The notes beneath the pieces are model-generated. The model made no database searches. It worked only from the letters and a program-made list of their open reading frames with translations, and was not told the origin of the DNA. Source: an uncultured Helicobacter sp. (GTDB taxonomy: Bacteria; Campylobacterota; Campylobacteria; Campylobacterales; Helicobacteraceae). From it: 64,000 bases of DNA. How positions within the stretch are numbered: the first letter of the stretch is position 1; the number at the start of each line of letters is the position of its first letter. The stretch lies in contig CALVBL010000005.1 of NCBI GenBank assembly GCA_944325775.1, positions 51,433 to 115,432 on the forward strand, given 5' to 3'. A program made the translations under genes and the position numbers. Positions 8,913 through 18,085 of the stretch are shown here, in pieces.

Positions 8913-10334
8913 TTACTCTCCACATCGGCATGCTATGGCTGCAGCGATGGCTGCGACGACATCATCAGTGTGTTCGCTATGCTCTGGGATTAGTGAATCT
9001 ATCTTGGTCTCTAAAAACGATGTATCAAAATCTCCGCGCCTGAAGTCCTTATCCTTGCAGATATTGCGCAAAAATGGGATTGTGGTTTTCACGCCCTTGA
9101 TGGTGAATTCTTGCAGGGCACGATCGAGTTTATTGACAGCCAGATCGTAGCTTGAGGCGCGCACGATGAGTTTAGCCACCATAGAATCATAAAAAGGTGG
9201 GATCACATAGTCTTTATAAATACAGCTATCCACACGCACAAAGGGACCAAGCGCAGGGTAATAGGTCGTGATTTTGCCCGGATTTGGCACGAAGTCGTTT
9301 TTGACATCTTCGGCATTAATCCGTGCTTCGATTGCGTAGCCTTGCGTGCGGATATCGCTCTGTGTGAGATCGAGAATCTCCCCACTAGCGATGCGGATCT
9401 GTCGCCCGATGAGATCTAGCCCTGTGATCTCCTCTGTGATGCCATGTTCGACTTGGATACGCGTATTCATTTCCATAAAATAGAATCTATTATAATCATC
9501 GAGCAAAAATTCCACCGTCCCAGCGTTTGTATAGCCCACTGCCTTGGCTGCTGCTACGGCAGTCGCGCCCATCCTGCGGCGCAAATCCTCGCTGATAAGC
9601 GGGCTAGGCGCGATTTCTATGAGTTTTTGGTGTCGCCGCTGTATCGAGCAATCGCGCTCCATGAGATGGATCACATTACCATAATTATCCGCTAAGATCT
9701 GAAACTCAATATGGCGTGGGTTACTGATGTATTTTTCCATAAACACATCATCATTTTTAAAAAACGCCATTGCTTCGCGTTTGCAGGCATTAAAGCTCTC
9801 TTCTAGCTCCTGCTCCTTATGCACCACGCGGATCCCGCGCCCACCACCACCAGCACTTGCTTTAAGGATCACGGGATAGCCGATTTTTTTTGCGATTTGG
9901 GCGATTTTGTCCATACCAAGATGATTGAGTGGTTCGGTGCCGGGCACGATGGGGATCCCATGCTGCTGCATAATCGTGCGCGCTTGGTTTTTGTCGCCCA
10001 TTTTGGTGATTACATCAGCATTTGGTCCGATCCACACGAGATTTGCCTCATGGACTTTTCGTGCAAATGCGGCATTTTCGCTCAAAAATCCATAGCCGGG
10101 GTGGATCGCATCTGCTCCCATTTTGAGCGCGGCTTCTACGATGAGATCAGCATCGAGATATCCGCGCAAGGGATCGTCGCTGATTTCATAAGATTCATCA
10201 GCCATTTTGACATGCATAGAATCCCTATCAGCACGGGAATAAATAGCCACATTTTGTATATGCAAATCCCTACACGCGCGGATAATGCGCACAGCGATTT
10301 CGCCACGATTTGCGATAAGAATCTTGCCTAACAT
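8913..10334 (-). CDS. accC: Biotin carboxylase subunit of acetyl-CoA carboxylase
   Basis: A 473-residue ATP-grasp enzyme that carboxylates biotin on AccB, the first half-reaction of acetyl-CoA carboxylase. It shows L-I-A-N-R-G-E-I-A-V-R-I-I-R-A at the N-terminus, the glycine-rich ATP loop K-A-S-A-G-G-G-G-R-G-I-R, and M-E-M-N-T-R-I-Q-V-E-H at the active site. The start at ATG 10334 is placed before M-L-G-K-I-L-I-A-N-R with an AAGGAC site upstream; a longer frame from 10370 adds 12 unconserved residues. AccB is not adjacent, unlike in H. pylori and C. jejuni where accB precedes accC (memory). It is the first gene of the accC-nnr-thiG-ligase operon. Confidence 0.92.
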   Translation of the reverse strand: MLGKILIANRGEIAVRIIRACRDLHIQNVAIYSRADRDSMHVKMADESYEISDDPLRGYLDADLIVEAALKMGADAIHPGYGFLSENAAFARKVHEANLVWIGPNADVITKMGDKNQARTIMQQHGIPIVPGTEPLNHLGMDKIAQIAKKIGYPVILKASAGGGGRGIRVVHKEQELEESFNACKREAMAFFKNDDVFMEKYISNPRHIEFQILADNYGNVIHLMERDCSIQRRHQKLIEIAPSPLISEDLRRRMGATAVAAAKAVGYTNAGTVEFLLDDYNRFYFMEMNTRIQVEHGITEEITGLDLIGRQIRIASGEILDLTQSDIRTQGYAIEARINAEDVKNDFVPNPGKITTYYPALGPFVRVDSCIYKDYVIPPFYDSMVAKLIVRASSYDLAVNKLDRALQEFTIKGVKTTIPFLRNICKDKDFRRGDFDTSFLETKIDSLIPEHSEHTDDVVAAIAAAIACRCGE

Positions 10335-10368
10335 TGCTCTGTCCTTGTGATTTGGTGGTTGATTGTGC

Positions 10369-10374
10369 ATTGTA
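10369..10374 (-). promoter_or_regulatory. Probable -10 box (TACAAT) for accC operon
   Basis: TACAAT on the minus strand, 35 bases upstream of the accC ATG, in the divergent gap with lolA. Helicobacter vegetative promoters depend mainly on the -10 box. Position and sequence fit, but no start site is known. Confidence 0.45.
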
Positions 10375-10407
10375 TCTTAGTTTGGTTGTGTTTTGCATTA
10401 ATTTCTG

Positions 10408-10413
10408 TATAAT
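10408..10413 (+). promoter_or_regulatory. Probable -10 box (TATAAT) for lolA
   Basis: A perfect TATAAT, 43 bases before the lolA ATG, in the divergent accC-lolA gap. Confidence 0.5.
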
Positions 10414-10455
10414 GCGAGGAGTTTTCTATCCACACACCACACCCAAAGGATATGT

Positions 10456-11019
10456 ATGCAAAAATATCAGAGATTATGGCTGATGATAGGGATTTGTGCT
10501 TTGAGCGCATCGCTTTTTGGTGCGCCGATTCAAAAAAATCTCAAAAGTCTTAATGCGGATTTTGAACAAATCATCATCACTGAAGATGGCGCGGAGGCGA
10601 GCTATTTTGGTACATTGGAGGCAAAGGCTCCCAATAAAGCAAAGTGGGTGTATGATCCACCTATGCAAAAAGAAGTCTATGTCAATGAAGGCAGGATTAG
10701 CGTGTATGAACCACCGCTCAAACAGGTGCATATCAGCACACTTGAGAACCAAAGCAATGTATTTGAGATATTAGACAAAGCTACTCTAGAGCTAGATTCT
10801 GCTGGTAAGCCAACCGGGCGATATATCGCGACACTAGGCGATACGCTCTATACTCTTAGCTTTGATGATAAGGGGCTTTTGAGTGAAATTCGCTATGCAG
10901 ATTCACTGCAGCAAACCACGCGTATTGTTTTTAGTAACCACAAGCTAAATCCCAAGCTTGCTGATTCATTATTTGTCTTTGAAGCACCACAAGGTGTAGA
11001 TGTGATCGTGGTCAAGTGA
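10456..11019 (+). CDS. lolA: Periplasmic lipoprotein chaperone LolA
   Basis: A 187-residue exported protein that carries lipoproteins from LolCDE across the periplasm to the outer membrane. A signal peptide (M-Q-K-Y-Q-R...A-S-L-F-G-A) of about 23 residues precedes the open-barrel domain with the typical L-N-A-D-F-E-Q opening, A-K-A-P-N-K-A-K-W-V-Y-D-P-P and a late F-V-F-E-A-P-Q-G-V-D-V-I segment. ATG 10456 follows AAAGGA. It has its own promoter and is divergent from accC. LolB is generally absent from Campylobacterota, so LolA may hand cargo on by another route. Confidence 0.88.
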   Translation: MQKYQRLWLMIGICALSASLFGAPIQKNLKSLNADFEQIIITEDGAEASYFGTLEAKAPNKAKWVYDPPMQKEVYVNEGRISVYEPPLKQVHISTLENQSNVFEILDKATLELDSAGKPTGRYIATLGDTLYTLSFDDKGLLSEIRYADSLQQTTRIVFSNHKLNPKLADSLFVFEAPQGVDVIVVK

Positions 11020-11072
11020 GTGGGTTTTGCAAAACTTTGAAAAATTTAATGTTAGAATCTGTACTGAAATGT

Positions 11073-11078
11073 TACAAT
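11073..11078 (+). promoter_or_regulatory. Probable -10 box (TACAAT) for the TPR/CiaD-like/dynamin-like genes
   Basis: TACAAT 46 bases upstream of the ATG at 11124, in a 104-base AT-rich gap after lolA. Confidence 0.4.
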
Positions 11079-11123
11079 CCCTAAATTATCAATAACAGCT
11101 ACAATCTCACATGAAGGACTACG

Positions 11124-11375
11124 ATGAGCAGCATTAAAACCATTACTCTAGCGACTATTTATGAAAATCAAGGGCTCAAAGAGGACGCGCTCAAGATTTA
11201 TCAAGATATCCTAGAGCTCCAGCCAGATAATGAGGAAGCGCGCCTAGGTATCGCACGCCTAGGCAATGCTCCGGCACAATTCGTGGGAGATTCTGAGTGG
11301 CTAGAGGTGTTTAATCAAATCACTAATCCAGCGCAAAATCAAAAATTTCAAGAATGGTTACTCCAATGGAACTAA
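11124..11375 (+). CDS. Small TPR-like protein
   Basis: An 83-residue cytoplasmic protein. Residues 8-40 (L-A-T-I-Y-E-N-Q-G-L-K-E-D-A-L-K-I-Y...L-Q-P-D-N-E-E-A-R) form a single tetratricopeptide-like repeat; the remainder is short and polar. A single repeat suggests a protein-protein interaction module rather than an enzyme. The next gene starts inside its last codons (ATG 11366), so the two are coupled. C. jejuni has a comparable small gene next to ciaD (remembered, not checked). Its function is unknown. Confidence 0.65.
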   Translation: MSSIKTITLATIYENQGLKEDALKIYQDILELQPDNEEARLGIARLGNAPAQFVGDSEWLEVFNQITNPAQNQKFQEWLLQWN

Positions 11376-11965
11376 AAGACATTATCCTAGAGACTATCAA
11401 CACGCTTGAAAGCGATACGAGCGAAGCCAAAGAGCAGGGCGCAAATCTCAATGATATAGCACGACCTCACACACCCAGCCGCTCATCATATGCTACTACA
11501 GATGAAGACGCAGTGTTAGATTCACACCCAGCACATATCTCTCAACACACGATAGCTCCACAAGACCCGCTAAATGCACAAGATCTAAGTGCAAGATTTC
11601 AGCGCGCGGGCAAAAGTGTGGATGTGTATGATAATATAGCGCAAGTAGCGCAACAAGTAGCACACAATGAGGGCGTGGCACAAGAGCCTAAAAATCTCAC
11701 GCCAAATTCCTCGCTAGATTCTCTATCGCGGCTAAAGCCTTCAATGATTTCTGTGATTAATGAATCTCATAGCAAGCAAACTCTAAGCGATGAAGTGAGT
11801 TTTTTGAAGCTTTTGCAAGATCGCTTGCTTGTGCTTTTTGAAGGTTTGAGTATGCCAGATAAAGAATCCCAAAAACTTACAATGGTGCTAAATTTTTTGC
11901 AATACCAGCTAAGCGTGATTGCCAAGCGATTGGAGATCCTTGAGGATAAGGACAAAAGAGGATAA
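11366..11965 (+). CDS. CiaD-like hypothetical protein
   Basis: A 199-residue soluble protein. It opens with M-E-L-K-D-I-I-L-E-T-I, has a long low-complexity polar middle (about 20-130), and ends in a helical domain (about 135-195, S-D-E-V-S-F-L-K-L-L-Q-D-R-L-L-V-L-F-E-G). The conserved start and C-terminal helical block resemble the Campylobacter CiaD family, in which C. jejuni CiaD is a secreted effector. That match is from memory and only moderately certain. I prefer ATG 11366 to ATG 11354 because it matches the family opening. It is followed five bases later by the first dynamin-like gene. Confidence 0.5.
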   Translation: MELKDIILETINTLESDTSEAKEQGANLNDIARPHTPSRSSYATTDEDAVLDSHPAHISQHTIAPQDPLNAQDLSARFQRAGKSVDVYDNIAQVAQQVAHNEGVAQEPKNLTPNSSLDSLSRLKPSMISVINESHSKQTLSDEVSFLKLLQDRLLVLFEGLSMPDKESQKLTMVLNFLQYQLSVIAKRLEILEDKDKRG

Positions 11966-11970
11966 GAGCG

Positions 11971-14196
11971 ATGGCATTAGAGCAGATTCAGAGACTGAAG
12001 AGTTATTTATTAGCCGATGATGAAATGCTCGCTCTTGTGTATGTGTGTGACGAAACCCTCCTGCCTCAATTTTGCCAAACGCAGGTTATACGGGATTTTT
12101 TTGCAAAATTTTTCGATGATACGCCTAGCATACAGGATTTGCGTGCCATTAAAGATTCTATCACCCCCGAGCTTACGCAGCCTCTTTATGCCAAGCTCAT
12201 AGGGCATTTTTCGACTTTGTGCGAGGCGCAGGTCATTACCAAGGCGCATTTTCATCATCTCCTTCTTAGTATCCACGCACATAAGGTGGATTCAAACACA
12301 CAAGAGAATGTCCAATCCACATACAGAGATCTCACGCACACCAACGCCCTTATGGCGGAATTGTATCAATCTCTTCAAGATGCCTGCACGCAAGATTCAC
12401 AGACACAAGCCCTGCATAGAATCTGGCGTAATATGAAGGAGCAAAAATTCTCTATCGGCGTTACGGGTGTGTTGAGTGCGGGTAAGAGCACATTTCTAAA
12501 TGCTCTACTAGGTGAGGAGATCCTAGGAAGCTCCACGATCCCAGAGACAGCGAATCTCACGGTACTCCAATATGATCAAAGGCAGTATGCCAAAGTGCAT
12601 TTTTGGAATCTTGCAGAATGGGAGGAGATTCTCGTAGATTCACAGACCGATGAGGGGCTTAGGCGGTTTGTGCAGCAGACTAAGCATGCGTTTGGTGAGG
12701 ATCTGCAGAGCTATATCACCACAGAAGGCGAGAGTAAGCATATCGAGCTTAGTGAGCTTAGCACCTATACTTCAGCCAATCACACCAGTAAGCTCTGTAA
12801 TCTCATCAAAAAAGTCGAGCTTTTCACACCGCTTAAGTTTTTGCAAGGGGGCGTGAATATCGTCGATACACCCGGGCTAGATGATCCTATCACTAAGCGT
12901 GAGGAGATCACTAAGGAATACATCAAGGATTGTGATCTGCTTATTCACCTTATGAATGCCAGTTGTGCTGCGACCCAAGTCGATGTGGATTTTATCCTTG
13001 AGACACTCTTAGAGCGCAATATCTCAAGGCTTTTGGTAGTGCTCACACGCGCTGATCTCATTACACCTAGTGAGCTACATCAGAGCCTAGAATATACCAA
13101 GCAAAGCTTGCAAAATGCGATTTTAAAGATTTCTCAAAGTCTAGATTCTCACGCGATCCTCTCGCGTATCATATTTTTGCCTATCTCAAGCTACAATGCC
13201 CTACTAGCCCGCACACAGCCCCAAGACGCACCAATGCCAATTGAACAAACAGGAATCTTAGCAATCGAGGAATATCTAGATACGATGCTACTGGGCGAAA
13301 ACAGCCTCAAGGCACGCGATATAGCCTATCTTTGTCTGAAATCTTTTGCTACTATCGCTCAAGACATTGCACACGATTTGTCTTTAGAATCTAAAATCTT
13401 GCACGCGAGCAAAGAGGAGCTAGAAGAGTTTATCGCCCTAGAGCGCGCTCAAGAGCAATCCTTGCGTGAGCAAGCAGCGCGCATTTCCCAAGCTATTATG
13501 GATAAGCACACAGAGCTTGAAGGCACATTAAAGGTCCTCAACGACTTCATCACTATGTCACTTCAAACCTCACAAGATAGGCTCAAAGAGCGTGTTTCTC
13601 AAAATATCGCCTATGCTGCCAAACATAAGCACACCACGACTAAAGAGGATTTAGATGAGCTCTTTAGTATTGCGCTTAAGGATATTTTCACTGACATCAC
13701 GCGCGAATATAAATACAAGCTTAATACCAAAATCACCCACCTCATACAAGAAGTGCATACCGAGCTGCAAGAGGCGTGTGTGAGCATAGAGCTTGCGCAT
13801 ACGCCTCCTAGCTTTAGTTTTTATGCCAAAGATGAGCAAATCGCGCATTTTGTGCATACGCTAAGTAGCGAGGTGTTTGCGCTCAAAAACTCCAGTGCGC
13901 TTGCAAGTAAGTTAGATTCAGTATTTAGTCAGACTTTTTCACAATTTAGCCAGCTTATTTTTGCTAAATCTCAGCATACCAAAGAGGCGTTTTTGGAATT
14001 TTTTGGGGGGATTAGTGAGGCGATTGCACAGGATTTCCAAAGTCAGATCACACACAAAGAGCAAGCGCTACACAAAGCCCTCCAGCAGTTTGAATACAGC
14101 AACAATCAAGAAACCAAAGACGCTCTTGCGCGTAAGTTAGATTCTATAGCACAGATAAAGGCGCGTATCACGCAAGCCTACAAGGAGCTAGAATGA
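11971..14196 (+). CDS. Dynamin-like GTPase, first of a pair
   Basis: A 741-residue large GTPase. The P-loop is G-V-L-S-A-G-K-S-T-F-L-N-A-L-L-G-E (about residues 166-182), G3 is D-T-P-G-L-D-D-P (about 298-305) and G4 is T-R-A-D (about 360-363). About 150 residues precede the GTPase domain. After it comes a long helical stalk/trunk with charged heptads and a hydrophobic patch near 600-650. Tandem dynamin-like proteins of C. jejuni (Cj0411/Cj0412) form a hetero-oligomer that tethers membranes, and the arrangement here is the same. It overlaps the partner by four bases (ATGA). Confidence 0.85.
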   Translation: MALEQIQRLKSYLLADDEMLALVYVCDETLLPQFCQTQVIRDFFAKFFDDTPSIQDLRAIKDSITPELTQPLYAKLIGHFSTLCEAQVITKAHFHHLLLSIHAHKVDSNTQENVQSTYRDLTHTNALMAELYQSLQDACTQDSQTQALHRIWRNMKEQKFSIGVTGVLSAGKSTFLNALLGEEILGSSTIPETANLTVLQYDQRQYAKVHFWNLAEWEEILVDSQTDEGLRRFVQQTKHAFGEDLQSYITTEGESKHIELSELSTYTSANHTSKLCNLIKKVELFTPLKFLQGGVNIVDTPGLDDPITKREEITKEYIKDCDLLIHLMNASCAATQVDVDFILETLLERNISRLLVVLTRADLITPSELHQSLEYTKQSLQNAILKISQSLDSHAILSRIIFLPISSYNALLARTQPQDAPMPIEQTGILAIEEYLDTMLLGENSLKARDIAYLCLKSFATIAQDIAHDLSLESKILHASKEELEEFIALERAQEQSLREQAARISQAIMDKHTELEGTLKVLNDFITMSLQTSQDRLKERVSQNIAYAAKHKHTTTKEDLDELFSIALKDIFTDITREYKYKLNTKITHLIQEVHTELQEACVSIELAHTPPSFSFYAKDEQIAHFVHTLSSEVFALKNSSALASKLDSVFSQTFSQFSQLIFAKSQHTKEAFLEFFGGISEAIAQDFQSQITHKEQALHKALQQFEYSNNQETKDALARKLDSIAQIKARITQAYKELE

Positions 14197-16034
14197 GTGT
14201 TTTAGAGGATTTTATCACCCAATTTAGCGCACTGCGTTACCAAAACCCGCTAGCCCAGAGTATCATTGCCACGCGCACACTTCTTAGCCAGCATTTTGGG
14301 CTAAATTCTGAAGATAGAGTGATGTTTGACAAACTCCTCTCCCAGCTTGATTCACCACTCAAAGTCGCGGTTATCGGGCAGTTCTCAAGTGGTAAAAGCA
14401 CATTTTTAAACGCCCTGCTTGGTGAGGAAATCTTGCCAAGTGGGATTATCCCGCTGACCTCTAAAGTCTGTGAGATCGGCTATGGGGAGAATCTGCACTT
14501 AGAAATTTTTTACAAAGATGGCACGCACACATACGCCCCACTTGAGTTTTTGGAGCAAGTAGAGCCCGCCATCAATACCCAGATCAGCCACTATAAGCTT
14601 TTTGCACCCGTGCCACTTTTGCAAGAGATCATATTTTTGGATACGCCGGGCTTTAACTCCCAAAACCAAGAGGACACAGACATTAGCAACGCGATTTTGC
14701 AGGAAGTCGATGGGATCATTTGGGTGAGCCTTATTGATAATGTCGGCAAAAATAGCGAACGCGAGATTTTGTTTAATCATATCCGACATTATCGCGCCAA
14801 GAGCCTCTGTGTGCTCAATCAAAAAGATAGGCTCAAAAACACCACCGAGCTTGAAGTGAGTTTGAATTACGCCAAGGAAGCTTTTAGTGGGATTTTTGAG
14901 GCGATTATCCCTATTTCTGCCAAAAACGCGCTCAAAGCCCAGCGCGAATCTAGCAGTGATGGGGCTAGACTGTATGAGGATTCTGGGATTTTGGAGGTGG
15001 TGGAGTTTATTCATACACACCTTATGCCCCAAAAGACCCAAAACAAAGCGCACAAGACACTGCGATCACTGCGCATTTTGATATTGAAGTATTATCGGCG
15101 CTTGCATATCCCACATATTTATCTTAGGAGGCTAGAGGGGCTTTTGGAGAGCTATGGGGTGTTAGACCCAGCGCAGGTACAAGAGCTAAATGCGCAATCC
15201 CAGCAGCTTTTCGCACTTTTAGAATCTCGCGTGCTTGCCCTCACACAGCAGCTTTTTAGCTCGCTAGAGCGCACCAAGATGAGTTTTAACAAATCGCACA
15301 AAAACGCCTTGGGCTTAAAAACTACGCAGCAGTATGAAAAAGAAATGTATATCTTGCCTCTGGATTCTGTGCTAAACACCTTGCAGCGGCAGGATAGCCC
15401 ATTCATATCAGAATGGCACAAGCTCTTTTTGGCTATCAAGCAGTTTGGCACGGGATTTATGTGTGAGATTCCAGATTTTGCACAGATATTGCATGTTTGG
15501 GAGGATCAGGCTCTAGGCACACACTCTAGGGGCACACCGCTATTTTTGCCCTATGTGCTAGCTCTCCCATCGCACTTGCAAGAGTGGTTTGTGCAATACC
15601 CGCGTATTGCCCTGTCGTTTGAATCTGCTTTGAGAGAGATCAAAATATCGTTACAGGGGCGCACAAATGCCCTTGCCCAGCTTTTAGAAAAGACACTGCG
15701 CAATACCATCAAACTTGTGTGCTTAGAGCTAGATTCTAAGATCAGGCAGGGATTACAGGCGTATCAAAAAGACAGCGAACGATTTCCACTCTATGAGCCT
15801 AGTATGGAGAATATTCGCGATATGCTGCAAAATGCGATAGGACTTGAGTATTATCAGGAGCGATTTTTCTTGCATAATAACATCGCTAAAGCACTTGTGC
15901 GCGAGATAGAATCTATACTTAAAAGCGTGAGTGAGGAGCATTTACAGACACTAAGGGAGCTAAAAGAGCGCAATGAGCAGATTTTGCAAACCCTAAGAGA
16001 GCATATCAAAAGGCTAAAAATCCCACAATACTAG
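14193..16034 (+). CDS. Dynamin-like GTPase, second of a pair
   Basis: A 613-residue large GTPase. The P-loop is I-G-Q-F-S-S-G-K-S-T-F-L-N-A-L-L-G-E (about 66-83), G2 includes I-I-P-L-T-S-K-V, G3 is D-T-P-G-F-N-S (about 150-156) and G4 is N-Q-K-D (about 209-212). The C-terminal 350 residues are helical with coiled-coil-like charged stretches. The very short N-terminal extension compared with its partner fits the CjDLP2 type. Its start overlaps the partner's stop by four bases, so 1:1 production is likely. The expected role is in inner-membrane remodelling or tethering (inference from the C. jejuni pair). Confidence 0.85.
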   Translation: MSVLEDFITQFSALRYQNPLAQSIIATRTLLSQHFGLNSEDRVMFDKLLSQLDSPLKVAVIGQFSSGKSTFLNALLGEEILPSGIIPLTSKVCEIGYGENLHLEIFYKDGTHTYAPLEFLEQVEPAINTQISHYKLFAPVPLLQEIIFLDTPGFNSQNQEDTDISNAILQEVDGIIWVSLIDNVGKNSEREILFNHIRHYRAKSLCVLNQKDRLKNTTELEVSLNYAKEAFSGIFEAIIPISAKNALKAQRESSSDGARLYEDSGILEVVEFIHTHLMPQKTQNKAHKTLRSLRILILKYYRRLHIPHIYLRRLEGLLESYGVLDPAQVQELNAQSQQLFALLESRVLALTQQLFSSLERTKMSFNKSHKNALGLKTTQQYEKEMYILPLDSVLNTLQRQDSPFISEWHKLFLAIKQFGTGFMCEIPDFAQILHVWEDQALGTHSRGTPLFLPYVLALPSHLQEWFVQYPRIALSFESALREIKISLQGRTNALAQLLEKTLRNTIKLVCLELDSKIRQGLQAYQKDSERFPLYEPSMENIRDMLQNAIGLEYYQERFFLHNNIAKALVREIESILKSVSEEHLQTLRELKERNEQILQTLREHIKRLKIPQY

Positions 16035-16084
16035 GAGTGAGCAGGCTAAATTCTTTTATTCATATCTTCAAATCTAGCGAGGAT

Positions 16085-18085
16085 TCACTCCTCCACAATA
16101 TACCCGTTTTTGAAAATCCACCAGCTTAGCGCGCGCCCTTGTTGAAGGTGTCTAAAAAGTGTCTGTGCAAGCTCTTTGTCCTTATCGCGCTCTAGCCCTT
16201 GCGCAAAATACTCGATTTGTTTGCCATCATAGATGAAGCGATTGTTCGCCACGGCATCATCGCCAAAAGCTTGGTGCGCATCGGTCTGATAAATGCTATT
16301 TTTGTTGCTAAGAAGCGGAGTGCCAAAGCTTATATATTTGTATCCATTGGGTGCGATGAGCTCTAGGAGTGTCGGCATAATGTCGATGTGCGATCCTGTA
16401 TTGGCAACCACGATGGGCTGCAGGCTCGGCGCATAGAGGATAAATGGCACGCTATGTTTGGTTTTTAGTGAGAGCGAGGGAGATTCACTCTGGCTGCCGG
16501 TGATGACAAATAGCGTATTTGGGAATCGCGCGCTGATGTCTTTGATAAATTTAGCCAAGATCTTATCCTGCTGGTAGATATAGCCCAAAGCCAGCGCATC
16601 GGTGTGCTTGGCGATCTGTGGATGTGTGTGTAAAAACGCCTGTATGTGCTCGATATGTGGGGATTGTGTCGATTCTTCTTTAGTATAAGGCGCGGTTAGA
16701 ATGAGATTAAAGCTCCGTTGTTGATAATTCACAAACAGCCTATCTCGCACAAAATTTAAGAGATGATAGTTGTAAGCACCCGTTGTGTGTTCGTAGGGGG
16801 ATTGATACGCGCGTGTTTTGGCATTTTGGACAATGTGTGTATTATAAAAACTCTCATCAAAGCCCTGTGAGCGCACAAATTCATCGAAGTTTTGCCAGTG
16901 ATCGATACTAGCACCAAAGAAAAAGTTAGTTTTGTATCCTAAGGATTTGAGGTTTATGGCTAGAGCGGTTTTAAATCCCCGAATCTGGAGTAGATGCAAG
17001 GGGATATCAATGTCAAAAAGTCCGCTTATTTGGGTCTGGGTGTTTGTGATGGTTTGGGAAGCATTTTGCAAAAACACATTTGCCCTGAACGCGCCTTTGC
17101 TTATGAGGTCTTTAAGCTCGCTGCATACTTCAATCTCATCAAATTCTTTGTCACAATACCAATCACTCACGCCATCAATGATGATATAAAAAATATGCTC
17201 GATTTTCGTGTTTGAAGGGTTATTGACACTTTTTGTGAGGAAGCTTTGGAGGTCGTAGCGATCTGAATCTGCAGTAAGATTAAAAAACTCTCTAACGCTC
17301 TCTATCGGGCTCTGATCGACATAATCGCTAAATGCGGAATGCTCAATCTGCCTGTAGATTCTATAAGCTTGTGCAAGATCACGGATCGCGCCGGGCAGGG
17401 ATTTTTGCAAGACATCATCTGATGTGTGGCTCCTAAAGTCCTGTGTGAGATTCTTTACCCCCTTTTCGCTAAGCACAAAGCCCTCCCAGCTTATCAAACA
17501 CACTAGCAGGATCACAGATTGCAGGATTTTTGGACTTTGCGAACCAAAAGCGATAGGGAAACGTCGTCGGTGCAAAAATTCCACGATTTTAAAGCCCATA
17601 CGCATAAGTCCCAAAAATACCAAACAGCCTATAAGAAGTGCAAAAAGTTTCCATGGTGTGTGCTCACTCCAGAGTACGAGCAAGAGAGAGAGGCGCTCAT
17701 CGGTAGAAAAAAGTATTGTGTTAAATGTATCGCCATAGATGTGATAAAATCCCACCTCACTCACACCAGCGCCGATACTCACCACCACACACAGCGAGAT
17801 AAAAAACCGCAGGATCTTGCGCCCTATGGGGATCTGACACAGAAATAAGCCCAGCAAAAAATACACAAGACTTAAAGTCCCAACAATCTTGCCATCATAC
17901 AAAAATCCATAAAAAAATGCCCGAAGATGAGTAAGTATAGAATCTGTAATTCCTGTAGTATCGGGGCTAAGTAATCCTGCATATAGCACAAACCCTGCAC
18001 GCAGTGAAAAAAACACTCCATACATCACGAGCGCGAATACCACGCTTTTCCATAATAATTCTCTAAACCAATGCACGTTTTTCAT
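16085..18085 (-). CDS. LtaS/sulfatase-fold membrane protein with degenerate metal site
   Basis: A 666-residue protein with about five N-terminal transmembrane helices (to about residue 200) and a periplasmic alkaline-phosphatase-fold domain (about 290-610), the layout of LTA synthase and phosphoethanolamine transferases. Fold landmarks are F-Y-I-I-I-D-G-V-S-D-W, S-Q-T-I-T-N-T-Q-T-Q-I-S-G-L-F (nucleophile region), K-H-S-V-P-F-I-L-Y-A-P and S-H-I-D-I-M-P-T-L-L-E-L. The usual T-G-D-H metal motif reads T-G-S-Q here, so two ligands are lost and catalysis is doubtful. It is the last gene after aspartate aminotransferase, kdhA-like and kdhB-like, and its start overlaps the kdhB-like stop by 23 bases. 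A role in lipid A/Kdo modification is inferred from context. Confidence 0.7.
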   Translation of the reverse strand: MKNVHWFRELLWKSVVFALVMYGVFFSLRAGFVLYAGLLSPDTTGITDSILTHLRAFFYGFLYDGKIVGTLSLVYFLLGLFLCQIPIGRKILRFFISLCVVVSIGAGVSEVGFYHIYGDTFNTILFSTDERLSLLLVLWSEHTPWKLFALLIGCLVFLGLMRMGFKIVEFLHRRRFPIAFGSQSPKILQSVILLVCLISWEGFVLSEKGVKNLTQDFRSHTSDDVLQKSLPGAIRDLAQAYRIYRQIEHSAFSDYVDQSPIESVREFFNLTADSDRYDLQSFLTKSVNNPSNTKIEHIFYIIIDGVSDWYCDKEFDEIEVCSELKDLISKGAFRANVFLQNASQTITNTQTQISGLFDIDIPLHLLQIRGFKTALAINLKSLGYKTNFFFGASIDHWQNFDEFVRSQGFDESFYNTHIVQNAKTRAYQSPYEHTTGAYNYHLLNFVRDRLFVNYQQRSFNLILTAPYTKEESTQSPHIEHIQAFLHTHPQIAKHTDALALGYIYQQDKILAKFIKDISARFPNTLFVITGSQSESPSLSLKTKHSVPFILYAPSLQPIVVANTGSHIDIMPTLLELIAPNGYKYISFGTPLLSNKNSIYQTDAHQAFGDDAVANNRFIYDGKQIEYFAQGLERDKDKELAQTLFRHLQQGRALSWWIFKNGYIVEE

